Below are positions 1 to 8,538 of a stretch of DNA of 36,160 bases, one piece after another. The notes under the pieces were generated by a model. That model saw nothing but the letters and a program-made list of their open reading frames with translations. It was not told where the DNA came from and searched no databases. Location: positions 1-36,160 of the forward strand of contig JAKLKB010000092.1 in assembly GCA_023150835.1 (NCBI GenBank), given 5' to 3'. Each line of letters begins with the position of its first letter. The stretch's first letter is position 1. The translations under genes and the position numbers were made by a program. This DNA comes from Myxococcota bacterium. GTDB lineage: Bacteria; Myxococcota_C; UBA6777.

Positions 1-1124
1 TTGGGCGCAACCACGAAGGGCGCAAAAGGCAGCGCGAGGCCGAGGTCAGGGCTGGATTCGGAGGTCCACACCATGCCCGTCACACGCAAGGGCGCATTTC
101 CCGTGTTGCGCACAAGAAATGTCTTGCGTTCTGTTTTCGAGGGCAACGTGCGTGGAAACTTCAGCAGCGGGTTCTTGCCTTCGGCGGTGTCGCAACGACG
201 GGCTTTTGCAAAGGTGTCTTCTCGACAATCCAACCGTTCGTCGAGCAACTGACAATCAAGCGCTTCTGTACAGGGCGGATACACGGGAACCAAGGCGATC
301 TGAGGAACGGTTGTGATCCCTTTGACAGCGATCTGGGCCTTCTCTTCGTCATTTTCAGCAGGCAGATTGGTTTCGAGTAGATAGATCCCCTCGTCTTTTC
401 CCGGTGGGAAGTCGGAGGGCTTGTAACGGATGCGGATCGTGACGCCCGATCCATCGGGTGGGATGCGCAAGGGAAGCTCAGGCGAAAGCCAAGCAAAGTC
501 GCTTGGTGCGTTACCTTCTTTGCGTTTATAAGAAAAGCCGTTAAGCAAAAGCGGCGCAGTTCCGGCATTTTTGACTTTGCAAGCGAGTTCTTTGGATTGG
601 CCGAGGGGGACTTCGCCAAAGTCGAGGGTATCACCACAATCAAACAAGGGGCCGAACTTTCCGCGTTCTGCGGGCATCGGGACGTAAAAATAGCCGTCTT
701 CATCGGTGTTATCGGCACTGGGAGCAAAGAAACGCATCCGGGCGTTGGAGACACCGGGCCGACGGGCGCGAAAGCGCACCGAAAAAGACACCGCGTGTTG
801 GATGCCGGGCGCAAGCGTAAACGGTTTTTGCGAGGACGGAGACTGGAGGATCGCGTAGATCCCTTCGGGGTCATCGATGATCCCAAACGAGATCACATTC
901 AAGGGTTGTGTGCCGTCGTTGTACAACACAAAAGGCTTGGTTTGACTCAGCCGTTGGACTTGATCAAAACGCAGGGCATTTTCGGGCAGATCGGTTTTGA
1001 GTTGGCGTGGCCCGATCTCTGGGTCGGTTCGCAACGACACGCCACACTGACAGCCCTGTACAACGGCCACCCACAACAAAACAAGAAAGAGGCCCCAAAT
1101 TTTTTTTGTTGATGTTGTCATCAT
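1..1124 (-). CDS. Lipoprotein with ASH/HYDIN-type Ig-like domains (3' end beyond window)
   Basis: This reading frame stays open from ATG at 1124 to the window edge (374 codons visible, no stop). A GGGAGCTCC ribosome-binding site sits just before the ATG. The N-terminus has Lys7-Lys8, a hydrophobic stretch and a lipobox ending V-V-Q-G-C25, so export and lipidation at Cys25 are likely. Two stretches have the 'choice-of-anchor D'/ASPM-SPD-2-Hydin look: one reads LDFGEVPLGQSKEL followed by a V-K-N-A-G-T-A-P-L-L-L strand, and a later one reads FLVRNTGNAPLRVTGMVW. Such domains are beta-sandwiches seen in surface proteins of Myxococcota and relatives. The ligand is unknown. The gene diverges from the dehydrogenase at 1679. 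Confidence 0.75.
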   Translation of the reverse strand, partial: MMTTSTKKIWGLFLVLLWVAVVQGCQCGVSLRTDPEIGPRQLKTDLPENALRFDQVQRLSQTKPFVLYNDGTQPLNVISFGIIDDPEGIYAILQSPSSQKPFTLAPGIQHAVSFSVRFRARRPGVSNARMRFFAPSADNTDEDGYFYVPMPAERGKFGPLFDCGDTLDFGEVPLGQSKELACKVKNAGTAPLLLNGFSYKRKEGNAPSDFAWLSPELPLRIPPDGSGVTIRIRYKPSDFPPGKDEGIYLLETNLPAENDEEKAQIAVKGITTVPQIALVPVYPPCTEALDCQLLDERLDCREDTFAKARRCDTAEGKNPLLKFPRTLPSKTERKTFLVRNTGNAPLRVTGMVWTSESSPDLGLALPFAPFVVAP

Positions 1125-1678
1125 GGAGCTCCCGCTCGCTCAATAAAGAGACTTGCGATCCATTCGCCATCCCATCGCGCACTATAACGCAGCTTTTCCC
1201 ATCGAACAACAGGGGAAGACTGCAAAACTTTTTTGTTGTTCTCCCAAAAAGCCGCCGCAACCTTCGGAAGACCTTTAGACAAAGACAGACGGTCTCAAAA
1301 CAAAGGCTAAGCAAAAGCAAAGCCAGAACCGAACAGAACCCCGCGAACAGCCGCCCCTCCAGCAAGATGCTTGGATCGCAGCAAAGATTCCGTTGGGCGT
1401 TCCATGCCATCCGAGGCGTTGTGTTGTTGCCTTTTCCATACATCCAAGACCTCTCGATGCCTTGGTCTGTTTGCGCTTCGCTGTTTGTGCGACCTTGCGC
1501 TGTCAGCGAACTTTTGCTAGACAGCAGCCCCAACAGAAAAGCAAAAGCCTCTATGAGGCCCATGCGTTGTGCCTTTTCGATGCAAAAGAGGCCCATGCGT
1601 TGTGCCTTTTCGATGCAAAAGAGGCCCATGCGTTGTGCCTTTTCGATGCAAACGACCGAAAGAACGGACAAAACGAAG
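1125..1678. other. 554-bp intergenic region between divergent genes
   Basis: No convincing gene is seen. The frame of the downstream dehydrogenase stays open upstream through the whole region and into the antisense of the lipoprotein gene, but no start there has a ribosome-binding site, so I treat it as non-coding. The notable content is the 33-bp tandem repeat at 1555-1653. The region must also hold the promoters of both flanking genes; no strong -35/-10 pair could be assigned. Confidence 0.5.
1555..1653. repeat. 33-bp direct tandem repeat, three copies
   Basis: Three head-to-tail 33-bp units (1555-1587, 1588-1620, 1621-1653) begin GAGGCCCATGCG. The first two are identical and the last differs only at its final base. 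The array ends 25 bp before the dehydrogenase start. Each unit contains an ATG in the dehydrogenase frame, so translation could in principle begin inside the array, but no Shine-Dalgarno sequence precedes any of these ATGs. Confidence 0.9.
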
Positions 1679-2713
1679 ATGCCAGAATCGTACGCAGCGA
1701 TGACGTTGGTGGCTCCGAGAACCTTCGAGCAACAGCAGCGCCTGTTGACACCACTTGCGCCGCACGAGGTGTGGTTGCGAGTGCGCACAACAGGCGTGTG
1801 TGGAACGGACATCGCGATCTACAAGGGGCAATACAAAGTGCCGCTTCCTCGGGTGCTTGGGCATGAGTTCTGCGCAGAAGTCGCACGGATCGGAGATCAA
1901 GTGCCACCAAGCTGGCTGGATCGTCGCGTCGTCGCGGAGATTAACAACGCCTGCCCAGAGATTAAGGCCAACGCCAACTGCCCGACTTGTGGCCGTTTGC
2001 ATCCCAATCACTGCGCCAAGCGCACCGTCACAGGGATCATCCGAGCGGACGGTGCTTTTGCAGAATACGTCCGTGTACCTTTCGCAGCGCTGCACGCACT
2101 ACCCGACGAGATCAGCGACGAGATCGCGATCTTTGTGGAGCCGATGGCTGCGGCGCTTCAGACCTTTGTGATGCGGCCTCTCGCGAACGGAGAGCGCGTT
2201 GCGGTGCTTGGGGCGGGGCGGCTGGGTTTGTTGATCATCGCCGCAGCACGAGCCTCTGGAGCCCAAGTGATCGCGATCACACGCTCTGAAATCCGCAAAC
2301 AATGGGCTTTGCACTTTGGGGCCGAAGCCGTTTTTTCTCCCCACGAAGAAAGCGAACAGGATCTGCGCTCCGTCTTTCACGGCCATCTCGCTGATGTTGT
2401 GGTCGAGGCCACAGGAACCCCCGAAGGGATGGCAGAAGCAACGCGCCTCGTCCGCCCACGCGGAACGATCTGTCTCAAGACCACTTTGGGCATCCCCTCA
2501 GAGATCGATCTCACCAAGATCGTCGTCGATGAAATACAGCTCTCTGGATCGCGTTGTGGCCCTTTTGCCTCCGCCATCCATTTCCTTGAACAAACGCGCA
2601 TCCCTCTCCAACGCTTCCTCCTCGAACGCTTTCCTTTGGCCCAGTTGGCCTCTGCCATGAAAGCCGCCAGACAACCGGGAAAAGTTCTTGTTTATCCAAC
2701 ACTTGAAAAATAG
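1679..2713 (+). CDS. Zinc-dependent medium-chain dehydrogenase/reductase (alcohol dehydrogenase-like)
   Basis: The 344-aa protein has normal MDR length. The catalytic-zinc region shows G-V-C41-G-T-D and GHE (His62, Glu63). A structural-zinc lobe has Cys92, Cys101, Cys104 and Cys112; the first gap is longer than the usual C-x2-C. GDGAFAEY-like sequence (residues 124-130) and the nucleotide-binding G178-A-G-R-L-G183 motif follow. It should oxidise or reduce an alcohol/carbonyl substrate with NAD(P); the substrate cannot be read from sequence. The start at 1679 is the first ATG after the upstream tandem repeat and has only a weak GAAG site; ATG 1700 is the alternative. It appears to be a single-gene unit; an A8T6 tract lies ~20 bp after the stop. 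Confidence 0.85.
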   Translation: MPESYAAMTLVAPRTFEQQQRLLTPLAPHEVWLRVRTTGVCGTDIAIYKGQYKVPLPRVLGHEFCAEVARIGDQVPPSWLDRRVVAEINNACPEIKANANCPTCGRLHPNHCAKRTVTGIIRADGAFAEYVRVPFAALHALPDEISDEIAIFVEPMAAALQTFVMRPLANGERVAVLGAGRLGLLIIAAARASGAQVIAITRSEIRKQWALHFGAEAVFSPHEESEQDLRSVFHGHLADVVVEATGTPEGMAEATRLVRPRGTICLKTTLGIPSEIDLTKIVVDEIQLSGSRCGPFASAIHFLEQTRIPLQRFLLERFPLAQLASAMKAARQPGKVLVYPTLEK

Positions 2714-2870
2714 AACACGTTTCAAAAAAAATTTTTTCTCCCGCAAGCAACCTTCCCAAGCATACTTCGATAATCTTCTATGAAAGCGGTCAAACAAATC
2801 GCGAACAAAACCTGCCCATACATCGGGCAGTTTGCGCAACATAAACCCCAATCCTTTTCGGGAGGCTCCT

Positions 2871-3968
2871 ATGTCCGTCAATCAAATCCAAGGTGGTGCA
2901 GCGTTTTTTGGTGCAGCAGTTCAAATGGCGACCCAAAGTGTCCAAGTCGCCCAACCCAACACCCTCCAACAAATCGGTGGCTTGCTCAAGAGCATCGGAA
3001 ACTTCTTCCAAGCCGCTGGCGATCTCGCCGGTAAAGTGGGCGGATTCGCACAACAAGCTGGCTTTGGCGCTGGCTTTGTTCCCCGCCCCGGTGCCGAAAC
3101 CATGCAACCCTCCATGCCCGTTGGCTTTGGCGGTGGTTTCTTCGGTGCTGGCGCAGGTATCGGCGCTGCCGGTGGTGCCGCAGGCGGCTTCTTCTTTGGT
3201 GGTGTTGTCGGTGCCGGTGGCGTCCAACAACCCTCCGTCCCCGAAACCAAAGGTGGTATCGAGCAAATCGGCCCCAACAAGTTCAAAACCCCCGGTGGTT
3301 TCACCGTCGAAGCCGAAGGCAAAGACGCTGCTTGGAAGATCACCACACCCGAAGGCAAAACCACCCGTATCTGGGGTGACCCGCACGTCAACGTCAACGG
3401 CAAACAAGCCTTCGACTTCAAAGATCAAAGCAGCTTCGTCCTTCCCGACGGAACCAAGATCACCTGCCACACCAAACCCGTTGGCAACGGCCCCGATGCA
3501 CCGACCCTCAGCACCAAGATCGATATCATGAACGGCGATCAACGCGCAAGCATCGACGGCATCCACACCGGAAAACCCGAATCCACTGGCGTCAAAAATG
3601 ACCGCTGGGAAGTCGATGCAGCCACCAAAGACGGCAGCTACTTCGCGATGGGCAACAACGGCGACAAGTGGTTCCTCAACGGCAAAAACGAGATCACCGG
3701 TGGAAACGCCCGTACCGGCGAGATCTACACCAAAGGCACTACCGAAGCTGGCGCTGGCGGCGGCGTCTCCGACATGGCACAAAACGCAATGCAAGAAGCC
3801 CCCAAGTTCGGCAACCAAGAGTTCTTCCAAAACATCATGATGAACCTCATGAACATGATGATGCAACAAATGATGCAGCAAATGTTCTCTGGCTTCACCA
3901 ACCGCTTGTTCGGTGGCGATCAAGATCAACAAAACCAAGAACCCAAAGGCCTCGGCGCTTTCATCTGA
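2871..3968 (+). CDS. DUF1521-domain protein with GDPHV self-cleavage-type motif
   Basis: The 365-aa protein starts at ATG 2871, preceded by GGGAGG at 2860-2865. No signal peptide is seen. Residues ~75-125 are Gly/Ala/Phe-rich. Residues ~140-290 resemble DUF1521 (MIIA), with IWGDPHVNVNG at ~167-177 followed by F-D-F-K and a D-G-T-K-I-T-C-H strand. In Bradyrhizobium NopE1, a type III-secreted protein, this domain cleaves itself with calcium between D and P of GDPHVD; here the bond would be Asp170-Pro171, and the next residues read V-N instead of V-D. The C-terminus (~318-342) is Met/Gln-rich. Self-cleavage is an inference from motif and domain; the biological role is unknown. The next gene encodes a SycD-like TPR protein. 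Confidence 0.75.
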   Translation: MSVNQIQGGAAFFGAAVQMATQSVQVAQPNTLQQIGGLLKSIGNFFQAAGDLAGKVGGFAQQAGFGAGFVPRPGAETMQPSMPVGFGGGFFGAGAGIGAAGGAAGGFFFGGVVGAGGVQQPSVPETKGGIEQIGPNKFKTPGGFTVEAEGKDAAWKITTPEGKTTRIWGDPHVNVNGKQAFDFKDQSSFVLPDGTKITCHTKPVGNGPDAPTLSTKIDIMNGDQRASIDGIHTGKPESTGVKNDRWEVDAATKDGSYFAMGNNGDKWFLNGKNEITGGNARTGEIYTKGTTEAGAGGGVSDMAQNAMQEAPKFGNQEFFQNIMMNLMNMMMQQMMQQMFSGFTNRLFGGDQDQQNQEPKGLGAFI

Positions 3969-4328
3969 GCCCAGCTTCTCTCCCCCCTTCTCTCTTTTTC
4001 TCCCCCCCTTCCTCTTTCTCCCCCCCTTCCTCTTTCTCCCCCCTTCCTCTTTCTCTCCCCCCTTCTCTCTTCTTCTCCGCTCATTCTTTTCCCATATCTC
4101 TTTCGTATTTTGTAGTTGAACCGCAATCAACCAACCCTGCATTTTTTTCTTTGATCACGAAAAGGGCTTGGCGCAAAACACACCTTGTGGTAGGTTGCAA
4201 GCGCGATCCCGTTTGTATTCTCGATCACCGCACCATCGCGCTTTATTACGCCCAAATCGTGCGGTCATAGGCTGAGACGTTGCCTTGCAAAGCGAGCAAG
4301 GAAAATACACTGCACAAGGAGATAATGG
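3969..4328. other. 360-bp gap between the DUF1521 and TPR genes
   Basis: No gene is visible. The first third is the pyrimidine tract described separately (3975-4078). The remainder is unremarkable and ends in the AAGGAG ribosome-binding site (4316-4321) of the next gene. A promoter for that gene could lie here; none was assigned. Confidence 0.5.
3975..4078 (+). repeat. 104-nt uninterrupted pyrimidine tract with degenerate tandem units
   Basis: Beginning seven bases after the stop of the DUF1521 gene, 104 consecutive bases on the + strand are C or T. The core is a degenerate repeat of TTCCTCTTTCTCCCCCC-like units. The transcript would be C-rich and contain no G, which is what Rho utilisation sites look like. 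The duplex is a homopurine-homopyrimidine run with near-mirror symmetry that could adopt triplex DNA. Either role is inference. Confidence 0.85.
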
Positions 4329-5549
4329 ATGACAGAGCAAACACCCAAATCAATTCGGGCGTCTTTTGCGGAGATGTTGGGACCCGATTCCGCTGTTCGC
4401 GTGGGCCTTGGAGGATGGGGGATCCCCGGCCTCGAGACAGGCGAATCTCCAAAGCCTAACCTCGGCTTGATCCTTGGCTACTGTATGGAAAAAATCGCCA
4501 TCCAATTCCGCCTGCTTCGCGGCCTCAGCCTCGAAAGCTCGACTCTCCAACAAAGCCTGTCCTCGATGGTCGGCGGAACGATGGGTGGACGCATCGGAAA
4601 AGGCGGAACATCGGCTTTTAGCAGAAAACAAAAAGAGGCGATGGATACCGCAAAGATGGCCGTTGATCAGTACAAAACGGACAAAGAGCAAGGACTCAAA
4701 ACAGTACGTGGCTTGGCGGGATTGAGCGAACCGATGCGAGAACTCGGAGCAACCGAAAAGATCCCGATGATCGAGATCTTGGTGCAAAACCTCCCTGCGA
4801 CGCGGCACAGCGAGCTGCATCGCGCCGTCCTGAACGTTCTCCGCAGTGCTCGCAACGAAGAAGAGTTCCGCCAAATCGTCGATGCAGCGGGGGGAACCAA
4901 AGCGCTGAAAGACAAACTCAACGATGCAGATCTCGGTGCGTTGCACGCCCTTTTGGAAGAATTCGGCATGGAGCCTTGGAATGTTCCCCTCAAACATTCG
5001 CTGTTCCAACACCCCGATACCACAGACAATCAGCACAGTTCATTTGATGGATTGAAAGAACAATTTACCAACCAAAACGCTGTCCAACTTCTCAATGACG
5101 ATGGGATGGAGCGTTTTCTGTTGGGCGATATCAACGCTGCCGAGCTGATGGGGCTTTCCCGCGAAGAACTCTACATGATCGCCAACCGTGGCTACGAGCT
5201 GATCGAACAAGGCAAGCTGCCGCAAGCCTTGCGGATCTTTGATGGCCTTGCTTATCTCGATCCAATTGATGCTTATTTTTACACGGTGCTTGGTTCGATC
5301 CGCCAAAAGATGAACCAGTTGGAAAGCGCGCTGGCTTGCTACAACCAAAGCCTCTCCCTCCAAGGCTGGAACTTGACCGCGTACGCCAATCGCGGCGAGA
5401 TCTTCTTTAACCAAGGCAAACTCACCGAGGCATTGATCGACTTTCAGCGTGTGATCGCCCTCGATCCTGACGCCAAAAATCCTTCCACCATGCGCGTTCG
5501 CACCTTGATCGCCGCGATCCAAGAAGCCGTCAACCAAAAAACAGCCTAA
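4329..5549 (+). CDS. Protein with C-terminal SycD/LcrH-like TPR domain
   Basis: The 406-aa protein starts at ATG 4329, seven bases after AAGGAG. Residues ~275-385 form about three TPRs: LYMIANRGYELIEQGKL, then AYLDPIDAYFYTVLGSIRQK, then LTAYANRGEIFFNQGKL with a final ALDP. The sequence style (short helix, D-P-x-D-A-Y-F, L-G-S-I-R-Q) is close to type III secretion class II chaperones, though those are usually ~160 aa. Residues 1-260 are not recognised; they are mostly polar and helical, with a Gly-rich patch at ~81-93. The preceding gene encodes a DUF1521 protein, so a chaperone or partner role is a reasonable guess. No other secretion genes are in the window. Confidence 0.7.
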   Translation: MTEQTPKSIRASFAEMLGPDSAVRVGLGGWGIPGLETGESPKPNLGLILGYCMEKIAIQFRLLRGLSLESSTLQQSLSSMVGGTMGGRIGKGGTSAFSRKQKEAMDTAKMAVDQYKTDKEQGLKTVRGLAGLSEPMRELGATEKIPMIEILVQNLPATRHSELHRAVLNVLRSARNEEEFRQIVDAAGGTKALKDKLNDADLGALHALLEEFGMEPWNVPLKHSLFQHPDTTDNQHSSFDGLKEQFTNQNAVQLLNDDGMERFLLGDINAAELMGLSREELYMIANRGYELIEQGKLPQALRIFDGLAYLDPIDAYFYTVLGSIRQKMNQLESALACYNQSLSLQGWNLTAYANRGEIFFNQGKLTEALIDFQRVIALDPDAKNPSTMRVRTLIAAIQEAVNQKTA

Positions 5550-5551
5550 CC

Positions 5552-5605
5552 CCCACTTCGCCCTTCCCACTTCGCCCTTCCCACTTCGCCCTTCCCACTT
5601 CGCCC
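5552..5605 (+). repeat. 14-bp tandem repeat just after a stop codon (~3.9 copies)
   Basis: Units of CCCACTTCGCCCTT run from 5552, 5566, 5580 and (partial) 5594, starting two bases after the TAA of the TPR gene. On the transcript of that gene the array is C-rich and G-poor. It lies in the ~108-bp convergent gap before the NYN gene's 3' end. Possible Rho-dependent termination site (inference). Confidence 0.9.
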
Positions 5606-5657
5606 GCCCTCGTTTCGATCCGCGCCGTCGTTTGGACCGAAACGCATCCGTATGCGC

Positions 5658-7718
5658 TCAATGCGGTTTGAGCGGGTAGATGTCTTCGATCTCGGTATTG
5701 GACTCGAAATCTTTGGTCGCGTAGGCATGGTGTTCTCGGAACTTGCTTTCATCGACCCCAAGGGACGGAGGATACAGCGATTCAAGAAGAGCCAAAACAA
5801 AGCGATCGCGAAAGTTGAGAGTACACTGCGAACGGGCCGCTGTTTCGCCGATATCGGGAGTGGTGCGCACCAAGATCAAGTTCTCTTCGCGCATCAGATC
5901 GATCCAACCTTGGCGTTCTTCTTCGGTCTCTCCAAAAAAATCATCGTGGCGTAATTTTCCCTCGATCTCCGAAAGATCGGCAACACCGCTGCGATCTTGC
6001 ATTTGTTGAATCATCTCCAAGATCCGCAAGACGCGTGCGCGTGCTTCTTCGGCGACGGGGTGTTTCAGATCGAGGTGCGCACCGCGTGCAGGATGTTGGC
6101 CCGGGCGCGGATCATGGGTCCGTATCTCGATAATGCCCTTCTCTCGGGCAGAACGCACGACGGCGTTGCAAAACGCCCGATCCAAACTGCGACCCATCAC
6201 ATGAAACAGCGTCGACATCGGCATCCACCCCGCCACCACCGCATCATTGTTCGAGATATGCAAGTAATGTTCGACCACGACCGTCAATCGGAAGAAATCC
6301 AACGGTCGTAGCGTTAACGTGCGGCTCAACGCATCGGTTTCTGCATCCAACGCCGTTTCGTCATCGATCTCTTCGGGTTTTCGAGAAAGATGTTGCACCC
6401 ACGCATGATCCGGAACCAAGCGCAGCAACGTGGGTGGATCGCGCATCTCTCCTTCGATCGCACGCGGGCGCCCCCGAAAAGCATGCAAAAATCCGATGGC
6501 AACGAGGAAATTACACCACTCCTTCAAACGCAGTCGATCCAACCAATCCTGCATGGCTTGAAGCGCCGGCTCCGCCACCAACTCGTCTAACAGCTTGCTA
6601 AACGACACCCCGTGCCAATGGGGGTTTTGCTCCAACAAACGCTGCATCGTCGCCAAGACCAACGCGGGGACCTCACGACAACGCCGATACAGATCTTCTG
6701 CTGCACCAAGTGTATACTTGTACTTTTTGCGAAACAGCGGCGCGCCACCCTCTTCGACTTCTAACGCATAAATGCCCTTCTCTACGGCCTGTTCGACGAT
6801 TTGTTGCAGTTCATCCGCGCTGCTCATCAAAGACCACTTCTCCAACTCCTCCCGCAACCGACTAAATGTCACATACTCCCACCACGGGTTGCGCGACAAG
6901 ATGATCTCCAACGCCCACACCAACTGCACCCAACGAAACTCTTCATCAAACGACCACACGGGCTCCGAAGCGCGTTCAACCACTGTCGGCTTCAACAATA
7001 CCCGCCGTCCTGTGGGAAGTTCTGTCTCCGAACGCTCCAAAAAGCCCTCACGTACAGCTTGGTTGATATAAAACTGCGCTTCGACGTCCTCTTCGCACAT
7101 CCCCCGCTCGACCATCAATCGCGCAAGCATATGAAACGACATCCCATTCCAAGTGCGGCGCTTGAGTTCTTCTTGCAGCACACGCTGCATCCAAATATAA
7201 AACGCCGCAGGCTCCATATTTTGCGGCGTTTGTAGCGGTATCAGCGCACCTTCTTGTTCGACGACCTCCAAAAACGACAACACTTTGACCCCTTCGGGAA
7301 CAGATATCTGTTCGGGATCTGCGACGATCAACGTCACCCGAGAGTGCTGTTTCGCCAAGATGCGCGGAAACACGTAGTCTCCGCTCACAAGGATGATCCG
7401 ATCCACATCCTCGCTTGAAAGTGTTTCTAATTTCTTTTCGATGGCTTGTTCTGTGTAACTGCGATCCGCTGGACGCAGCAGGTACAAACAGTCAAAACCT
7501 TGGGCCGTCAAGATCGCTTGGGCGCTTTGATCTTGCCGCTTGTGCGGTAAAAATCGATCCCACTCCGCCCACATCATCGCCCAGCGAACAGGCTCAAAAC
7601 GTTGCGCAAACCGCAACAGATCTTCCCCGATCTGCTTGTGGTTCAGACGACAATACTCTTTGCGCTGTAGCACAAATGACAAGTTCTCATAATCCACAAA
7701 TATCGCCACGCCCGACAT
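5658..7718 (-). CDS. NYN (PIN-like) domain protein with winged-helix-like repeats
   Basis: The 686-aa protein starts at ATG 7718 with AAGGAG six bases upstream. Residues 1-150 form an NYN domain of the LabA/DUF88 kind: IFVDYENL with Asp9 and ILVSGDYVFPRIL with Asp114. These domains are usually metal-dependent ribonucleases. Of the usual four acidic positions only two are clear: SGDsDF is SGDYVF here, and the middle V-D-x2-L-x2-D motif is A-I-E-K-K-L-E, so activity may be weak or lost. The remaining ~530 residues hold several similar ~80-aa segments (near GMSFHMLARLMVERG, YVTFSRLREELEKW, GVSFSKLLDELV and GWMPMSTLFHVMG) that read as winged-helix nucleic-acid-binding units. An RNA-processing or RNA-binding role is likely; the target is unknown. 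Confidence 0.75.
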   Translation of the reverse strand: MSGVAIFVDYENLSFVLQRKEYCRLNHKQIGEDLLRFAQRFEPVRWAMMWAEWDRFLPHKRQDQSAQAILTAQGFDCLYLLRPADRSYTEQAIEKKLETLSSEDVDRIILVSGDYVFPRILAKQHSRVTLIVADPEQISVPEGVKVLSFLEVVEQEGALIPLQTPQNMEPAAFYIWMQRVLQEELKRRTWNGMSFHMLARLMVERGMCEEDVEAQFYINQAVREGFLERSETELPTGRRVLLKPTVVERASEPVWSFDEEFRWVQLVWALEIILSRNPWWEYVTFSRLREELEKWSLMSSADELQQIVEQAVEKGIYALEVEEGGAPLFRKKYKYTLGAAEDLYRRCREVPALVLATMQRLLEQNPHWHGVSFSKLLDELVAEPALQAMQDWLDRLRLKEWCNFLVAIGFLHAFRGRPRAIEGEMRDPPTLLRLVPDHAWVQHLSRKPEEIDDETALDAETDALSRTLTLRPLDFFRLTVVVEHYLHISNNDAVVAGWMPMSTLFHVMGRSLDRAFCNAVVRSAREKGIIEIRTHDPRPGQHPARGAHLDLKHPVAEEARARVLRILEMIQQMQDRSGVADLSEIEGKLRHDDFFGETEEERQGWIDLMREENLILVRTTPDIGETAARSQCTLNFRDRFVLALLESLYPPSLGVDESKFREHHAYATKDFESNTEIEDIYPLKPH

Positions 7719-8205
7719 CTAGCACTCCTTGTTCCTCGGAAAAACAGCGCGCGAGTGACACAAGCTCCGCAGCAAAGCAAAACACAAAGGGTCGCTCGCT
7801 TTTGGCAGCGACCCTTCCTTCTCTGTCGCCTGCGCTTCGACTTCCGCTCAAACCTTGTTTGTTCGTTTGTTCGAGAGCCGAAAGAACACCGAAAATCCTC
7901 AACCCTTCGCTCGTGTCCGGTGTAGTGTACGTCGCTGCGCCCCCTGTGACAAGAGGCATTTTTTCGCGCTCTACCCCACGCCGCTCTGCCTTCGTGCAAA
8001 TTTAGCGGTTGCCTTTTCGCAAACGATCTGCTAAGTTTACTGCCGCTTCGCAAGTTGACTTCTCTGGATCATCACGCAAATCCCTGAAAAGTCTATCAAA
8101 TCAAAAATACGCCCCGTGATCCTCGCAACACAAACTGACTGCGTTTGGGTCGTGGCTGGGTGTCTGATCGAAACAAGAAGAACAAAGAAAGGATGGAGAA
8201 CTGGA
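7719..8205. other. 487-bp divergent intergenic region (NYN gene / rpsU)
   Basis: No gene is supported; short frames here have no ribosome-binding site or family resemblance. The region holds the hairpin at 7787-7816 and must carry the promoters of the flanking divergent genes. TTGACT at 8055-8060 is a possible -35 for rpsU, but no matching -10 is visible at normal spacing. Confidence 0.45.
7787..7816. promoter_or_regulatory. Perfect 10-bp stem hairpin upstream of the NYN gene
   Basis: AAGGGTCGCT (7787-7796) pairs perfectly with AGCGACCCTT (7807-7816) around a 10-nt loop. It lies ~70 bp upstream of the NYN start, so on the minus strand it would be in that gene's leader, followed by TGTGTTTTGC. 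A leader attenuator or a stray terminator are both possible. Confidence 0.5.
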
Positions 8206-8418
8206 ATGGCAGAAGTCCGAGTGAAAGAGGGCGAGTCGTTTGAACGCGCAATGAAGCGTTTCCGTCGTGCAGTGGATCGTGCAGGTATCCGTAAAGAATG
8301 CCGCCGCCGTATGTTTTACGTCAAGCCGAGCGAACAACGCCGCATCAAGCGTCGTCAAGCTGAGCGCCGTCGTCGTAAAGCCCTCCGCCGCCAACGCTTG
8401 CGCGAAGCTGGGAACTAG
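8206..8418 (+). CDS. rpsU: 30S ribosomal protein S21
   Basis: The 70-aa protein is strongly basic and matches bS21: V-K-E-G-E-S-F-E-R-A-M-K-R-F, then an Arg-rich helix with F-Y-V-K-P-S and R-R-K-A. S21 sits on the small-subunit platform near the anti-Shine-Dalgarno region and helps initiation. The start is ATG 8206 with GGAG at 8195-8198; an in-frame ATG further upstream would add an unrelated N-terminus. The gene appears monocistronic and is followed by a C/T-rich stretch (~8424-8465). Confidence 0.95.
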   Translation: MAEVRVKEGESFERAMKRFRRAVDRAGIRKECRRRMFYVKPSEQRRIKRRQAERRRRKALRRQRLREAGN

Positions 8419-8538
8419 AGAACGCCCTCCCCGCCGTTGTCTCCCCTCCGTCTCTCTCCCCCTCTATGGATAATTTTTCCCCCTCTCAAACCGATCCCAA
8501 ATACGATATCCGAGTGATCTGTGATCGAAGAAGAGCGC

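Noticed and set aside
1007-1678. N-terminal extension of the dehydrogenase through the 33-bp repeat and into the antisense of the lipoprotein gene
   Set aside because: No ribosome-binding site at any upstream start, atypical residue composition, and the MDR family begins near residue 1 of the shorter form.
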